Source: Pseudomonadota bacterium
Lineage (GTDB): Bacteria; Pseudomonadota; Alphaproteobacteria; Rhizobiales; Xanthobacteraceae
Length of the DNA stretch: 62,577 nt
Reading direction: 5' to 3'
Assembly: GCA_023386885.1 (NCBI GenBank)
Contig: JAEWIX010000058.1
Span: 1 to 62,577, forward strand
The notes below the pieces were generated by a model. That model had not been told where the DNA came from. It worked only from the letters and a program-made list of their open reading frames with translations, and did not search any database. Below, one piece after another: positions 1 to 10,130 of the stretch (position 1 is the stretch's first letter; the number at the start of each line of letters is the position of its first letter). Both the position numbers and the translations under genes were made by a program.

Positions 1-269
1 GTTACGGCTGGGCTGACACCCGCTTCAGCAACGGCTTCGCTGGTGACGGCGGCAGCGACGGCTACACCGTCGGTGGCGGTCTTGAGTACCTGTTCACCCA
101 GAACTGGTCGGGCAAGATCGAGTATCAGTACTACGACTTCGGCAACGTCAACGTGTTCAGCCCGGCCGGCGCTTTCCTCGGCCAGGTCCGCAACGACGAG
201 CACACCATCAAGGCCGGCATCAACTATCGTTTCGGCTGGGGTGGCGCTCCGGTGGTGGCGAAGTACTGA
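1..269 (+). CDS. Outer membrane beta-barrel protein, C-terminal part (5' truncated by window)
   Basis: The reading frame that is open from base 3 gives about 88 residues ending in a tyrosine after alternating aromatic/polar strands (YGWADTRF, LEYLFTQNWSGKIEYQYYDFG, GINYRFGWG). This is the usual ending of Omp25/RopB-like 8-stranded barrels of Rhizobiales, which end in a strand with a terminal aromatic residue. The protein would sit in the outer membrane. The start lies before the window, so length and signal peptide cannot be judged. A rho-independent terminator follows 31 bases after the stop codon. The family call rests on strand pattern only. Confidence 0.75.
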   Translation, partial: YGWADTRFSNGFAGDGGSDGYTVGGGLEYLFTQNWSGKIEYQYYDFGNVNVFSPAGAFLGQVRNDEHTIKAGINYRFGWGGAPVVAKY

Positions 270-300
270 GCCGCATTCTTCCTGATTTGAAACAATTCCA

Positions 301-330
301 AGGGTCGGCCTCGCGCCGGCCCTTTGTTTT
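301..330 (+). terminator. Rho-independent terminator of the outer-membrane protein gene
   Basis: AGGGTCGGC / GCCGGCCCT form a 9-bp stem with one G-T pair around the loop CTCGC, followed by TTGTTTTG. It lies just downstream of the barrel gene and before uvrA. Confidence 0.8.
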
Positions 331-566
331 GTTCCAGTCTGATCAACGAATGCCGGCCTCCGCCCACCGCGCCGCTAGCCGATAAATCACGCGTCTGGGA
401 CGCCTGCACGACACGTCCACAACAAACCGTTGGACGTTGCCCGGAAGCACTGGAAATCCTTTCGCGTTCTTCCTATGTTCCTTGCAAAGTCATCGGCGTC
501 CGCTCCCGGTTTCCCGGCGATGCGCGCCCGCATGTGGCGCACGTCTGCGTCCTGGAAATGCCGAAC

Positions 567-3542
<2,976 letters not shown>

Positions 3543-3579
3543 AAGGACACCGTTAACGCAATCCCTCCGATACAAACAC

Positions 3580-3669
3580 CGTCATGGCCGGCCTTGTCCC
3601 GGCCATCCACGTTTCAAGCGCGCGACAACAAGTAAGGCGTGGATGCCCGTAACAAGCACCGGCATGACG
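3580..3669. repeat. Palindromic intergenic repeat, family A
   Basis: CGTCATGGCCGGCCTTGTCC begins a segment whose other end (CGTGGATGCCCG ... GGCATGACG) is its approximate reverse complement. The whole can fold into a long imperfect hairpin. Related copies lie at 11222-11300 and 12908-13031. It sits between uvrA and the convergent SPW gene. Confidence 0.75.
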
Positions 3670-3727
3670 ATTCCGGAGCGCCGAACTCAAACGACCGGCG
3701 CTCGCAAAGCGCTGGCAATGTTTCCCC

Positions 3728-4120
3728 TCACCTCCCGAACAATCTTCCCTGCTTCAGCATCTCCTTGTCGCTGCGCTCCCAGTCCTGCCAGAGCTCAAGT
3801 GCCGCGAGCAGGATCACCAAGCCGCCGAGCGTCGAGTGCCAGAAGCGCAGAGTGCCGGCGTTGAAGTAGCCGAAGATGTAGGGCGACAGCACCAGCCAGA
3901 GGCCGAGCAGAATCTGGCCGGTTTCTTCCCAGCGCCGGAGCGCGACGTATTCGAGTTCGGCGAGGAAGAACACCAGCACACCGACCAGCGCCGCGTTCCA
4001 GACCGCGGCATGGCTGACATTGTCGCTGGCCGCCCATGGCGACAACGCGATCGCCAGACCAAGCGCCATGCCGAACCAGTCTTCCCAACTGCGATGGATC
4101 GTAAACAGCCGCGACAACAT
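3728..4120 (-). CDS. SPW-repeat integral membrane protein
   Basis: A 130-residue protein with about four hydrophobic segments and the two hallmark motifs of the SPW family: ALSPWA in the first half and VLSPYIFGY in the second. The biochemical role of the family is unknown; it is an inner-membrane protein. The start was set at the ATG at 4120 because a strong AGGAGG ribosome binding site precedes it; the frame is open further upstream but without support. It is a single gene, convergent with uvrA across a palindromic repeat. Confidence 0.8.
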   Translation of the reverse strand: MLSRLFTIHRSWEDWFGMALGLAIALSPWAASDNVSHAAVWNAALVGVLVFFLAELEYVALRRWEETGQILLGLWLVLSPYIFGYFNAGTLRFWHSTLGGLVILLAALELWQDWERSDKEMLKQGRLFGR

Positions 4121-4310
4121 GGAAGCCTCCTGTCGAAAGAGGCATACGTCTGCGGCGAGACACTTTGGCGCTCCGACCTTGATAACGACCAGTCCAGCCG
4201 CATCGGGGCGTATGTCTACCTCAAAACCTAGGCTACCCTTCCAATCGCGCAAGCCCCTTCCGCGACAAAATTTTGCCATGCTGCCCGCACGTTCCAGCGC
4301 TTGCAGCGCA

Positions 4311-4370
4311 TCGCCGATAGCGTCATCACCTTCGCCCACACCGAAGTGCCCGATGCGCTGGCCGGGCGCA
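4311..4370 (+). pseudogene. Relic fragment of a GNAT acetyltransferase gene
   Basis: These 60 bases match 5461-5520 inside the intact GNAT gene at 5379-5654 at 55 of 60 positions, and would encode the same core peptide (IADSVITFAHTEVPDALAGR). The match stops immediately before the 3' end of the opposite-strand 42-residue gene, and no start or acetyl-CoA-binding remainder is present. It is a truncated duplicate, not a functional gene. Confidence 0.75.
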
Positions 4371-4372
4371 GC

Positions 4373-4501
4373 TCAGCGCACGCCGGTGCCTTTGCAGCGC
4401 TGGCATTTCATCACCCGGTCGCCTTTCTTGACCAGGCCTTTGCCTTCGCAATTCTTGCAAACCTGCTTCTTCTTGACGTTGGGGCCTTTCTCATTGGCCA
4501 T
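4373..4501 (-). CDS. Small CxxCxGxG zinc-finger-like protein (42 aa)
   Basis: A 42-residue basic protein with CKNCEGKG and CQRCKGTG, two DnaJ-type CxxCxGxG half-sites expected to bind one zinc ion. A GGAG site lies 8 bases before the ATG at 4501. The product resembles the small DnaJ-zinc-finger-like orphan proteins of Rhizobiales; its function is unknown and a chaperone-like or RNA-binding role would be a guess. It is divergent from the ion channel gene, sharing a short intergenic region with a tandem 12-bp repeat. Confidence 0.7.
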   Translation of the reverse strand: MANEKGPNVKKKQVCKNCEGKGLVKKGDRVMKCQRCKGTGVR

Positions 4502-4530
4502 AAGTATCTCCAAGTTCCTGCCGGATCGAT

Positions 4531-4554
4531 CATTGCAATTGTCATTGCAATTGT
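4531..4554. promoter_or_regulatory. Tandem 12-bp direct repeat in divergent promoter region
   Basis: CATTGCAATTGT occurs twice with no gap, each copy containing the palindrome ATTGCAAT. It lies between the divergent small zinc-finger gene (start 4501) and the channel gene (start 4581), where an operator would be expected. No cognate regulator can be named. Confidence 0.45.
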
Positions 4555-4580
4555 ATGCCTGAAGTCGCCAGAATGCGCCA

Positions 4581-5357
4581 ATGGCGTTCAGTGACTTCCG
4601 GAAAACCCTTCGCAACCTTTATAACGGAGAAACTCCGGGCAGCGTGCGATTCCGATATGCGTTGATCGTATTCGACGTCGTAACGATCTTATTTATCGTC
4701 ACGACGTCATTCCTCCCCCGCAATGAGGCCATTGAAAAGCTCGATATCCTATTTGGCGTACTTATTCTCGGAGATTTTCTGGCGCGTCTGTTGATCAGTC
4801 GCAACTTGACGCGGGAAGTGACGCACGTCTCCACGTGGACCGACGTTGTGGCAATCATTTCCTTTCTGGCACCCTTTGCCGGTGAGGCCGGTGGCTTTTT
4901 CCGGATACTGAGAACATTGCGATTGTTACGGGACTACCAGATGGTTTCTCGGTTGCGGGTCGACAGTTCGTTCTTCAAGCGGAATGAAGAGGTGATCATT
5001 GCCGTCACCAATCTCAGCGTGTTCATTTTTGTCATGACCGCGATCGTTTATGAAACGCAGCGTGTCCTCAACAAGGATATCGCCAACTATGCGGATGCAT
5101 TGTACTTCACTGTAACGGCCCTCACCACGACTGGTTTTGGCGATATCACCCTTCCAGGCACCTCGGGTCGCCTGATCACCGTCGCCATCATGATTTTCGG
5201 CGTGACGTTATTTTTCAATCTCGCGCGAGCATTGCTGGCTCCGAGCAAGGTTCGATTCTCCTGCCCCACTTGCGGCTTGCAACGCCATGATATTGACGCC
5301 GTGCATTGCAAGGCCTGCGGAACCACGCTTAACATTCCGGATGAAGGTTTAGTGTGA
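4581..5357 (+). CDS. Voltage-gated-type potassium channel with C-terminal zinc ribbon
   Basis: A 258-residue six-transmembrane channel subunit. Hydrophobic S1-S3 lie near residues 25-102; an S4-like segment (RILRTLRLLR, about 108-117) carries regularly spaced arginines. A pore loop with the selectivity filter TTTGFGD (about 182-188) is followed by S6. After S6 comes a CPTCG ... CKACG zinc ribbon (about 227-246), an uncommon cytoplasmic ending for such channels. The role is inferred: K+ conductance across the inner membrane. The ATG at 4581 has only a weak ribosome binding site. The next gene (GNAT) starts 21 bases after the stop, so the two may be cotranscribed. Confidence 0.8.
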   Translation: MAFSDFRKTLRNLYNGETPGSVRFRYALIVFDVVTILFIVTTSFLPRNEAIEKLDILFGVLILGDFLARLLISRNLTREVTHVSTWTDVVAIISFLAPFAGEAGGFFRILRTLRLLRDYQMVSRLRVDSSFFKRNEEVIIAVTNLSVFIFVMTAIVYETQRVLNKDIANYADALYFTVTALTTTGFGDITLPGTSGRLITVAIMIFGVTLFFNLARALLAPSKVRFSCPTCGLQRHDIDAVHCKACGTTLNIPDEGLV

Positions 5358-5378
5358 TTGACTGGAAAAGAGCAACGA

Positions 5379-5654
5379 ATGACAGATGTTCGCAACAACA
5401 CCGACAAGAACCGCTACGAGCTCAGCGTCGATGGCCATCTCGCCGCGACCTATTACCGGATCGCCGATGGCGTCATCACCTTCGTCCATACCGAAGTGCC
5501 GGATGCGCTGGCCGGGCGCGGCGTCGGCGGGAAGCTGGTGAAGGGCGCGCTGGATCAGGTCCGCGCCGCCGGGCTGAAGGTGGTGCCGCAATGTCCCTTT
5601 GTCAGGGCTTACATTGAAAAACATCCGGACTATGCCGATCTGCTGAAAGGCTGA
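5379..5654 (+). CDS. Small GNAT-family N-acetyltransferase (YjdJ type)
   Basis: A 91-residue protein of the short Gcn5-related acetyltransferase family. The conserved core TEVPDALAGRGVGGKLVKGAL holds the acetyl-CoA pyrophosphate-binding loop (GRGVGGKL), followed by CPFVRAYIEKHPDY, which is typical of these short proteins. The substrate is unknown. The start is placed at the ATG at 5379; the frame continues 7 codons upstream. It is directly downstream of the channel gene and is paralogous to the next gene (5707-5991) and to the relic at 4311-4370. Confidence 0.8.
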   Translation: MTDVRNNTDKNRYELSVDGHLAATYYRIADGVITFVHTEVPDALAGRGVGGKLVKGALDQVRAAGLKVVPQCPFVRAYIEKHPDYADLLKG

Positions 5655-5706
5655 GCCCCTCACACACCCTCACCTGCGCCGATACCCGTTCTCATCAGGA
5701 GCAGCC

Positions 5707-5991
5707 ATGCCTGACCTGCCACGTCGCGTTCGCGACAACACCGCGCTCAATCGCTACGAACTCGATATCGATGGCGCAGTCGCCTTCGCCAACTATCGCC
5801 GCACCGCGACGGCGGATATCATCACCCACACCGAAACGCCGCACGCCTTGCGCGGACGCGGCATCGCGTCGGAATTGATCAAGGGCTCGCTGGAATTGAT
5901 CCGGGCGGATGGCCGCAAGGTGATCGCCGGTTGCAGCTTCGTCGTCGATTATCTGGAGAAGACTCCGGAGAATGCCGATCTGGTCGCATAG
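5707..5991 (+). CDS. Small GNAT-family N-acetyltransferase (YjdJ type), second copy
   Basis: A 94-residue paralogue of the preceding gene, with the same order of motifs: THTETPHALRGRGIASELIKG (acetyl-CoA loop GRGIASEL) and CSFVVDYLEKTPENADL. An AGGAG site lies 6 bases upstream of the ATG. The two copies are diverged in sequence but conserve length and core, so this is an older tandem duplication. A strong bidirectional terminator follows at 6020-6047. Confidence 0.82.
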   Translation: MPDLPRRVRDNTALNRYELDIDGAVAFANYRRTATADIITHTETPHALRGRGIASELIKGSLELIRADGRKVIAGCSFVVDYLEKTPENADLVA

Positions 5992-6019
5992 CGCATCCGC
6001 GCCATACGATGCCCAAACG

Positions 6020-6047
6020 AAAAGGCCCGCATCGCTGCGGGCCTTTT
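6020..6047. terminator. Bidirectional rho-independent terminator
   Basis: AAAAGGCCCGC and GCGGGCCTTTT form an 11-bp perfect stem around ATCGCT, with T/A tracts on both sides. It sits between the convergent GNAT and DUF3597 genes and would serve both. Confidence 0.88.
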
Positions 6048-6069
6048 GTTGTCGCATTGCCGGGAGCGA

Positions 6070-6459
6070 TCAGTCCTTGAGATCGTCCGGCACCTTGCCG
6101 CCGTTGGCGGCGAGTTTCGCCATCACCTGCTTGTGCAGCCAGATGTTCATCGAGGCGGAGTCGCTGGTGTCGCCGGTGTAGCCCAGTTCCTTGGCAAGGT
6201 CCTTGCGCGCGCTGAGGCTGGAGTCGATATCGAGCGCCTTCATCAGGTCCACGATCGACCGGCGCCAATCCAGCTTCTCGCCCTTGGCGGCCACCGCCTT
6301 GTCGAGGATCGGAGCGACGTCGACCGTCGGCGCGGCTGCGGCACCGGGCGAAGCGGGCGCCGCACCAGCAGCCGACCCTGCGGGGGCCGTCGTTCCTGGC
6401 GTCGCGGCGTCGGCCTTGGTGCCGAAGATCGCGCCCATGATCTTTCCGAAAATGCTCAT
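6070..6459 (-). CDS. DUF3597 domain-containing protein
   Basis: A 129-residue protein starting with MSIFGKIMGAIFG and an Ala/Pro/Gly-rich linker (residues about 20-50), then a compact helical domain with WRRSIVDLMKALDIDSSL, KELGYTGD and MNIWLHKQVM. This matches the DUF3597 family, small bacterial proteins of unknown function that sometimes lie near LysM-type proteins. The ATG at 6459 is preceded by AGGAG 8 bases upstream, which decides the start against a longer frame. It is monocistronic and convergent with the GNAT genes. Confidence 0.8.
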   Translation of the reverse strand: MSIFGKIMGAIFGTKADAATPGTTAPAGSAAGAAPASPGAAAAPTVDVAPILDKAVAAKGEKLDWRRSIVDLMKALDIDSSLSARKDLAKELGYTGDTSDSASMNIWLHKQVMAKLAANGGKVPDDLKD

Positions 6460-6852
6460 CTCATTATGCTCCTGATGACTGTCGAACGAATGAACCGACA
6501 AGGCGAACGGAGGCCCCAACGCGGGAACCGGGATCGCGCGCGACCTTAACGGGTCGCTCTATAATTGCCAATGTGGGGAACTTGTTCCAAGCGATCTCAC
6601 TCAATCGCGAGCACGCCAACATTCAAGGCAATCTGATACCGCCTCTGTCACACCGCGGCTCTCTCGCATTTTTGACCGTACCGGCTGGCGACAGATGGCC
6701 CGAACGGCGCTAAGCTGCACCCACCGGTCGCGACAGGACCAAGCCGAGGTTACGTCTTAGCGTTCGCGGGTCTGGTCGGGTCGTGACCCAATCGCGGCAA
6801 CACATGCCGTTGCGAGACGGTCGGTGTTGTCCCTGCGACAAGGGAGACGACC
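6460..6852. other. 393-base intergenic region between divergent DUF3597 and DUF2189 genes
   Basis: It holds the promoters of both flanking genes. I see no convincing open frame, RNA gene or strong palindrome; the ribosome binding site of the rightward gene (AAGGGAG) is at its end. Confidence 0.5.
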
Positions 6853-7767
6853 ATGGCAACCTCCACCTACAGCAACACTTCGCCGCTACCCCGCGACAAC
6901 GTCGCATCGGCATCGAGCATGCCGACGGTGCGACGCATCGGCCTGTCCGATCTGCACGATGCGTTGCGTCTCGGCTGGGAAGATTTCAAGGCCGTGCCAA
7001 GCCACGCCATCATGCTGTGTGCCATCTATCCGGTGCTCGGCCTGATGCTGGCACGCGCGGTGCTCGGCTATTCGGTGCTGCCGTTATTGTTTCCGCTCGC
7101 AGCGGGTTTTGCGCTGCTGGGGCCGTTCGCGGCGCTGGGTCTGTATGAATTGAGCCGCCGCCGCGAACTCGGGGAAGCCCCCTCGGCATGGCAGGCCACT
7201 TCCGTGCTGCGCTCTCCCTCGTTCGGATCCATGCTGGCGCTCGGCGTGCTGCTATTGACGCTGTTCGTTGTCTGGGTGGCGGCGGCGCAAGCGATCTATG
7301 TCTGGACCTTCGGTTATGAACCGGCCGCGGACATTCCCGGATTTGCTAACCGCGTACTGACGACGTCGGAAGGCTGGCGTCTGATCATGGTCGGCTGCGG
7401 TGTCGGCTTCCTGTTCGCGCTGGCGGCGCTCTGCCTCAGCGTGGTGTCTTTCCCGATGATGCTGGACCGGCATGCCAGCGTCGCCGACGCGATGTTGACC
7501 TCAATGCGCGTGATGGCGGCGAATCCGATGACCATGGCGGCATGGGGCCTCATCGTCGCAGCGCTGCTGGTGCTCGGCTCCATCCCGTTCTTTCTCGGGT
7601 TAGCGGTCGTGGTCCCGCTGCTCGGTCATGCGACCTGGCACCTGTATCGCAAGGTGCTGGAGCCCAATCCGAACCCGCAGTCGACGGTGTTGCCGCCGCA
7701 CCGGGAACACAGGTCCGCGGCGGATTTCCCGGCCGCGCTGTTCCCCTGGCAACACAGGAAGCACTGA
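6853..7767 (+). CDS. DUF2189 integral membrane protein
   Basis: A 304-residue protein with an N-terminal cytoplasmic segment ending in VRRIGLSDLHDALRLGWEDFKAVPSH, the usual entry of DUF2189 proteins, followed by about six transmembrane helices. Internal motifs such as GPFAALGLYELSRRRELGE and SFPMMLDRHASVADAM are typical of the family. Function is unknown; an inner-membrane location is expected. An AAGGGAG site precedes the ATG. A terminator hairpin follows at 7780-7813, so the gene is monocistronic. Confidence 0.82.
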   Translation: MATSTYSNTSPLPRDNVASASSMPTVRRIGLSDLHDALRLGWEDFKAVPSHAIMLCAIYPVLGLMLARAVLGYSVLPLLFPLAAGFALLGPFAALGLYELSRRRELGEAPSAWQATSVLRSPSFGSMLALGVLLLTLFVVWVAAAQAIYVWTFGYEPAADIPGFANRVLTTSEGWRLIMVGCGVGFLFALAALCLSVVSFPMMLDRHASVADAMLTSMRVMAANPMTMAAWGLIVAALLVLGSIPFFLGLAVVVPLLGHATWHLYRKVLEPNPNPQSTVLPPHREHRSAADFPAALFPWQHRKH

Positions 7768-7779
7768 GTCGGGGTCTTC

Positions 7780-7813
7780 AGGCCGGACAGCCCTATGCAG
7801 GGCCGTCCGGCCT
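7780..7813 (+). terminator. Hairpin terminator after the DUF2189 gene
   Basis: AGGCCGGACAGCCC pairs with GGGCCGTCCGGCCT across the loop TATGCA with one A-C mismatch, followed by TTG. The T tract is short, so termination is likely but not certain. Confidence 0.7.
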
Positions 7814-7952
7814 TGTGCGGCCAACAACAGCCGGGCCAATCCGAAACGCAGGCGATTTTGTTCCACGAACATCCGCGTGGCGTTCCCGTGCGGTCGCGCC
7901 CAGCCGTGCCCGAAGAATCAGAGCTAAGGCATGAGGCGGTACAAGCCAAATA

Positions 7953-7968
7953 ATGAATATATATTCAT
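7953..7968. promoter_or_regulatory. Perfect 16-bp AT-rich palindrome
   Basis: ATGAATATATATTCAT is its own reverse complement. It lies in an AT-rich island (about 7940-8340) within otherwise GC-rich DNA, upstream of the DUF1127 gene. It could be a protein-binding site; no regulator can be named. Confidence 0.4.
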
Positions 7969-8340
7969 ATAGTTTCACGAATATGTCTTAAACGCATACG
8001 AGAGACGCCGCGATCAAACCAGATGATACCGTGCAATTTGAGGCGGGCGTGAACGACTCTGCGCTTTTCCCGCGAGATAAAGCTGATGTCGATTTCACAA
8101 ATTGGTCCATAACCAAGCGTATTTGCTGGAACTATTATACTCCTAAAACGATTTGCCACCCCTCCTCTTCCGATAAGTTCGCTAGCTCGGCATACTTAAT
8201 CATTCCTTGCCGTAGCCATGCATATTTCGATTAGCTGCATCGCAACAATTACTACTGTTGCACTGCACGAAGAGGTCTATATTCGGATCAACGGTTCGCT
8301 GCTTCCTCCAAGGTCTGAACCGAAAATACAGGAGACTACA

Positions 8341-8493
8341 ATGCTGCTTTCCATCATTCGCATGATCAACTCGTTCCGCGAGTATCATCGGAACCTGGCC
8401 GAACTCTCGCAGTTGAGCGACCGCGAGCTGGCCGATATCGGCATCGATCGCTCGGACATTCCGCGCGTCGCTTCGGGCTCCTATAACGGATGA
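8341..8493 (+). CDS. DUF1127 small protein (50 aa)
   Basis: A 50-residue protein with the DUF1127 core: REYHRNLAELSQLSDRELADIGIDRSDIPRVA. These small Arg-rich proteins are common in alphaproteobacteria; members of the family have been linked to RNA-related and phosphate or carbon regulation, but no role can be assigned here. An AGGAG site lies 7 bases before the ATG at 8341; the frame is open further upstream without support. The preceding bases 7814-8340 are AT-rich and have no convincing gene, so the promoter probably lies there. A GC-rich hairpin follows at 8521. Confidence 0.85.
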   Translation: MLLSIIRMINSFREYHRNLAELSQLSDRELADIGIDRSDIPRVASGSYNG

Positions 8494-8520
8494 CCCGCCC
8501 GCACTGGCCGACGGAAAGGT

Positions 8521-8545
8521 AACGCCCGCTCCCGCAGCGGGCGTT
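8521..8545 (+). terminator. Hairpin after the DUF1127 gene
   Basis: AACGCCCGC and GCGGGCGTT form a 9-bp perfect stem with loop TCCCGCA, 27 bases after the stop codon. The T tract is minimal (TTGTCGT), so it is a probable rather than certain terminator. Confidence 0.65.
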
Positions 8546-8652
8546 GTCGTATTCGGCCCTGATCTGTCCGCACGGACGTGTCCTGCGGTTGATCCTCTCA
8601 TACCCGTCAAATCGGATTCCACTTCGGGACAAAACGCGCTACCTGTGCGCCC

Positions 8653-10110
8653 ATGACCGACTTGAAGACCGATCCGATGACCGATTTCACCCATCCATCT
8701 TCCGCCGTTCACATCGTCGGCGGCGGCCTCGCCGGCTCGGAAGCGGCCTGGCAGATCGCCCAAGCCGGCGTTCAGGTCGTGCTGCATGAAATGCGCCCGG
8801 TGCGCACCACCGAAGCGCACCACACCGACGGGCTCGCCGAGCTGGTCTGCTCCAATTCCTTCCGCTCCGACGATGCCGCCAACAACGCGGTCGGCCTGTT
8901 GCACGCCGAAATGCGCCGGCTGGGATCGCTGGTGATGCGGGCCGCCGATGCCAATCAGGTGCCCGCCGGCGGCGCGCTGGCGGTGGACCGCGACGGCTTT
9001 TCCGCCGCCGTGACCGCCGCGATCGCCGGCCATCCGTTGATCGAGGTGGCGCGCGAGGAAGTCGCCGGAATTCCGCCCGCCGATTGGTCCAATGTCATTG
9101 TCGCCACCGGGCCACTGACCTCGGCGCCGCTGGCGGAAGCTGTCCGTACTCTCACCGGGCAGGACTCGCTGGCCTTTTTCGACGCCATCGCGCCGATCGT
9201 GCATCGCGACTCCATCGATATGGAGAAGGCGTGGTTTCAATCGCGCTACGACAAGGTCGGGCCCGGCGGCAACGGCGCCGATTACATCAACTGCCCGCTG
9301 ACCCGCGAGCAATACGACGCCTTCATCGATGCCCTGATCGCCGGAGAGAAGGTCGACTTCAAGGAGTGGGAAACCAACACGCCCTACTTCGACGGCTGCC
9401 TGCCGATCGAAGTGATGGCGGAGCGCGGACGCGAGACGCTGCGCTACGGCCCGATGAAGCCGGTCGGCCTCACCGATCCGCGCAATCCGACAGTGAAGCC
9501 TTATGCCATCATCCAACTGCGTCAGGACAACAAGCTCGGCACGCTCTACAATCTCGTCGGCTTCCAGACCAAATTGAAGCACGGCGCGCAGCTTCGGATT
9601 TTCCGCACCATTCCAGGCCTCGAGAACGCCGAGTTCGCCCGGCTCGGCGGGCTGCATCGCAACACGTTCCTGAATTCGCCGAAGCTGCTCGACGATCAGC
9701 TGCGGCTGCAGGCCGACCCGCGGCTGCGCTTCGCCGGCCAGATCACCGGCTGCGAAGGTTATGTCGAATCCGCCAGCGTCGGCTTGATCGCTGGGCTGCT
9801 CGCCGCCGCCAACGCGCGTGGACAAACACTGGCGCCGCCGCCCGCCACCACCGCGCTCGGCGCGCTGCTCAATCACATCACCGGCGGGCATATCGAGACG
9901 GTCGATGCCGGGCCGCGCTCGTTCCAGCCGATGAACATCAACTTCGGCCTGTTTCCGCCGCTCGCCAATCCACCGACTCGCAAGGCCGACGGCACGCGGC
10001 TGCGCGGCAACGAGAAGTCGATCGCCAAGAAGCAGGCGCTGAGCGCGCGCGCCCTTGCCGATCTCGACCGCTGGATCGCGGACCGCCTACGTCTGGCGCG
10101 CGCGGCCTGA
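8653..10110 (+). CDS. trmFO: FADH2-dependent methylenetetrahydrofolate-tRNA (uracil-54-C5)-methyltransferase TrmFO
   Basis: Folate/FAD enzyme that makes ribothymidine at U54 of tRNA. It is 485 residues, slightly long. The FAD dinucleotide-binding motif VGGGLAGSEAA is at residues 22-32. C65 (LVCSNSFRSD) and C248 (YFDGCLPIE) fit the two cysteines known to be catalytic in the Bacillus enzyme (C53 and C226). The conserved GPMKPVGL and GCEGYVESA segments are present. Neither the ATG at 8653 nor the one at 8677 has a good ribosome binding site, so the start is uncertain by 8 codons. The kinase-like gene follows after 20 bases and is probably cotranscribed. Confidence 0.94.
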   Translation: MTDLKTDPMTDFTHPSSAVHIVGGGLAGSEAAWQIAQAGVQVVLHEMRPVRTTEAHHTDGLAELVCSNSFRSDDAANNAVGLLHAEMRRLGSLVMRAADANQVPAGGALAVDRDGFSAAVTAAIAGHPLIEVAREEVAGIPPADWSNVIVATGPLTSAPLAEAVRTLTGQDSLAFFDAIAPIVHRDSIDMEKAWFQSRYDKVGPGGNGADYINCPLTREQYDAFIDALIAGEKVDFKEWETNTPYFDGCLPIEVMAERGRETLRYGPMKPVGLTDPRNPTVKPYAIIQLRQDNKLGTLYNLVGFQTKLKHGAQLRIFRTIPGLENAEFARLGGLHRNTFLNSPKLLDDQLRLQADPRLRFAGQITGCEGYVESASVGLIAGLLAAANARGQTLAPPPATTALGALLNHITGGHIETVDAGPRSFQPMNINFGLFPPLANPPTRKADGTRLRGNEKSIAKKQALSARALADLDRWIADRLRLARAA

Positions 10111-10130
10111 CTGTCGACCGGACTTCGCTC

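Noticed and set aside
324..566. Extended N-terminus of UvrA
   Set aside because: The extra residues do not look like UvrA and the frame begins inside the preceding terminator; the start at 567 has a better-placed GGAAA.
3580..3669. CRISPR-like repeat possibility for the intergenic palindromes
   Set aside because: The elements are single imperfect hairpins, not regularly spaced direct repeats with spacers.
7965..8159. Minus-strand frame with a faint PilZ-like stretch
   Set aside because: GTG start with a ribosome binding site too close, no complete PilZ motif, and the frame stops after the possible first strand; not annotated as a gene.
8200..9891. 563-codon open frame on the minus strand across trmFO
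   Set aside because: Antisense shadow of trmFO with no recognisable motif or ribosome binding site.
9084..10130. Upstream extension of the kinase-like gene frame into trmFO
   Set aside because: The extension is an alternative frame of trmFO; the kinase homology starts after the ATG at 10131.
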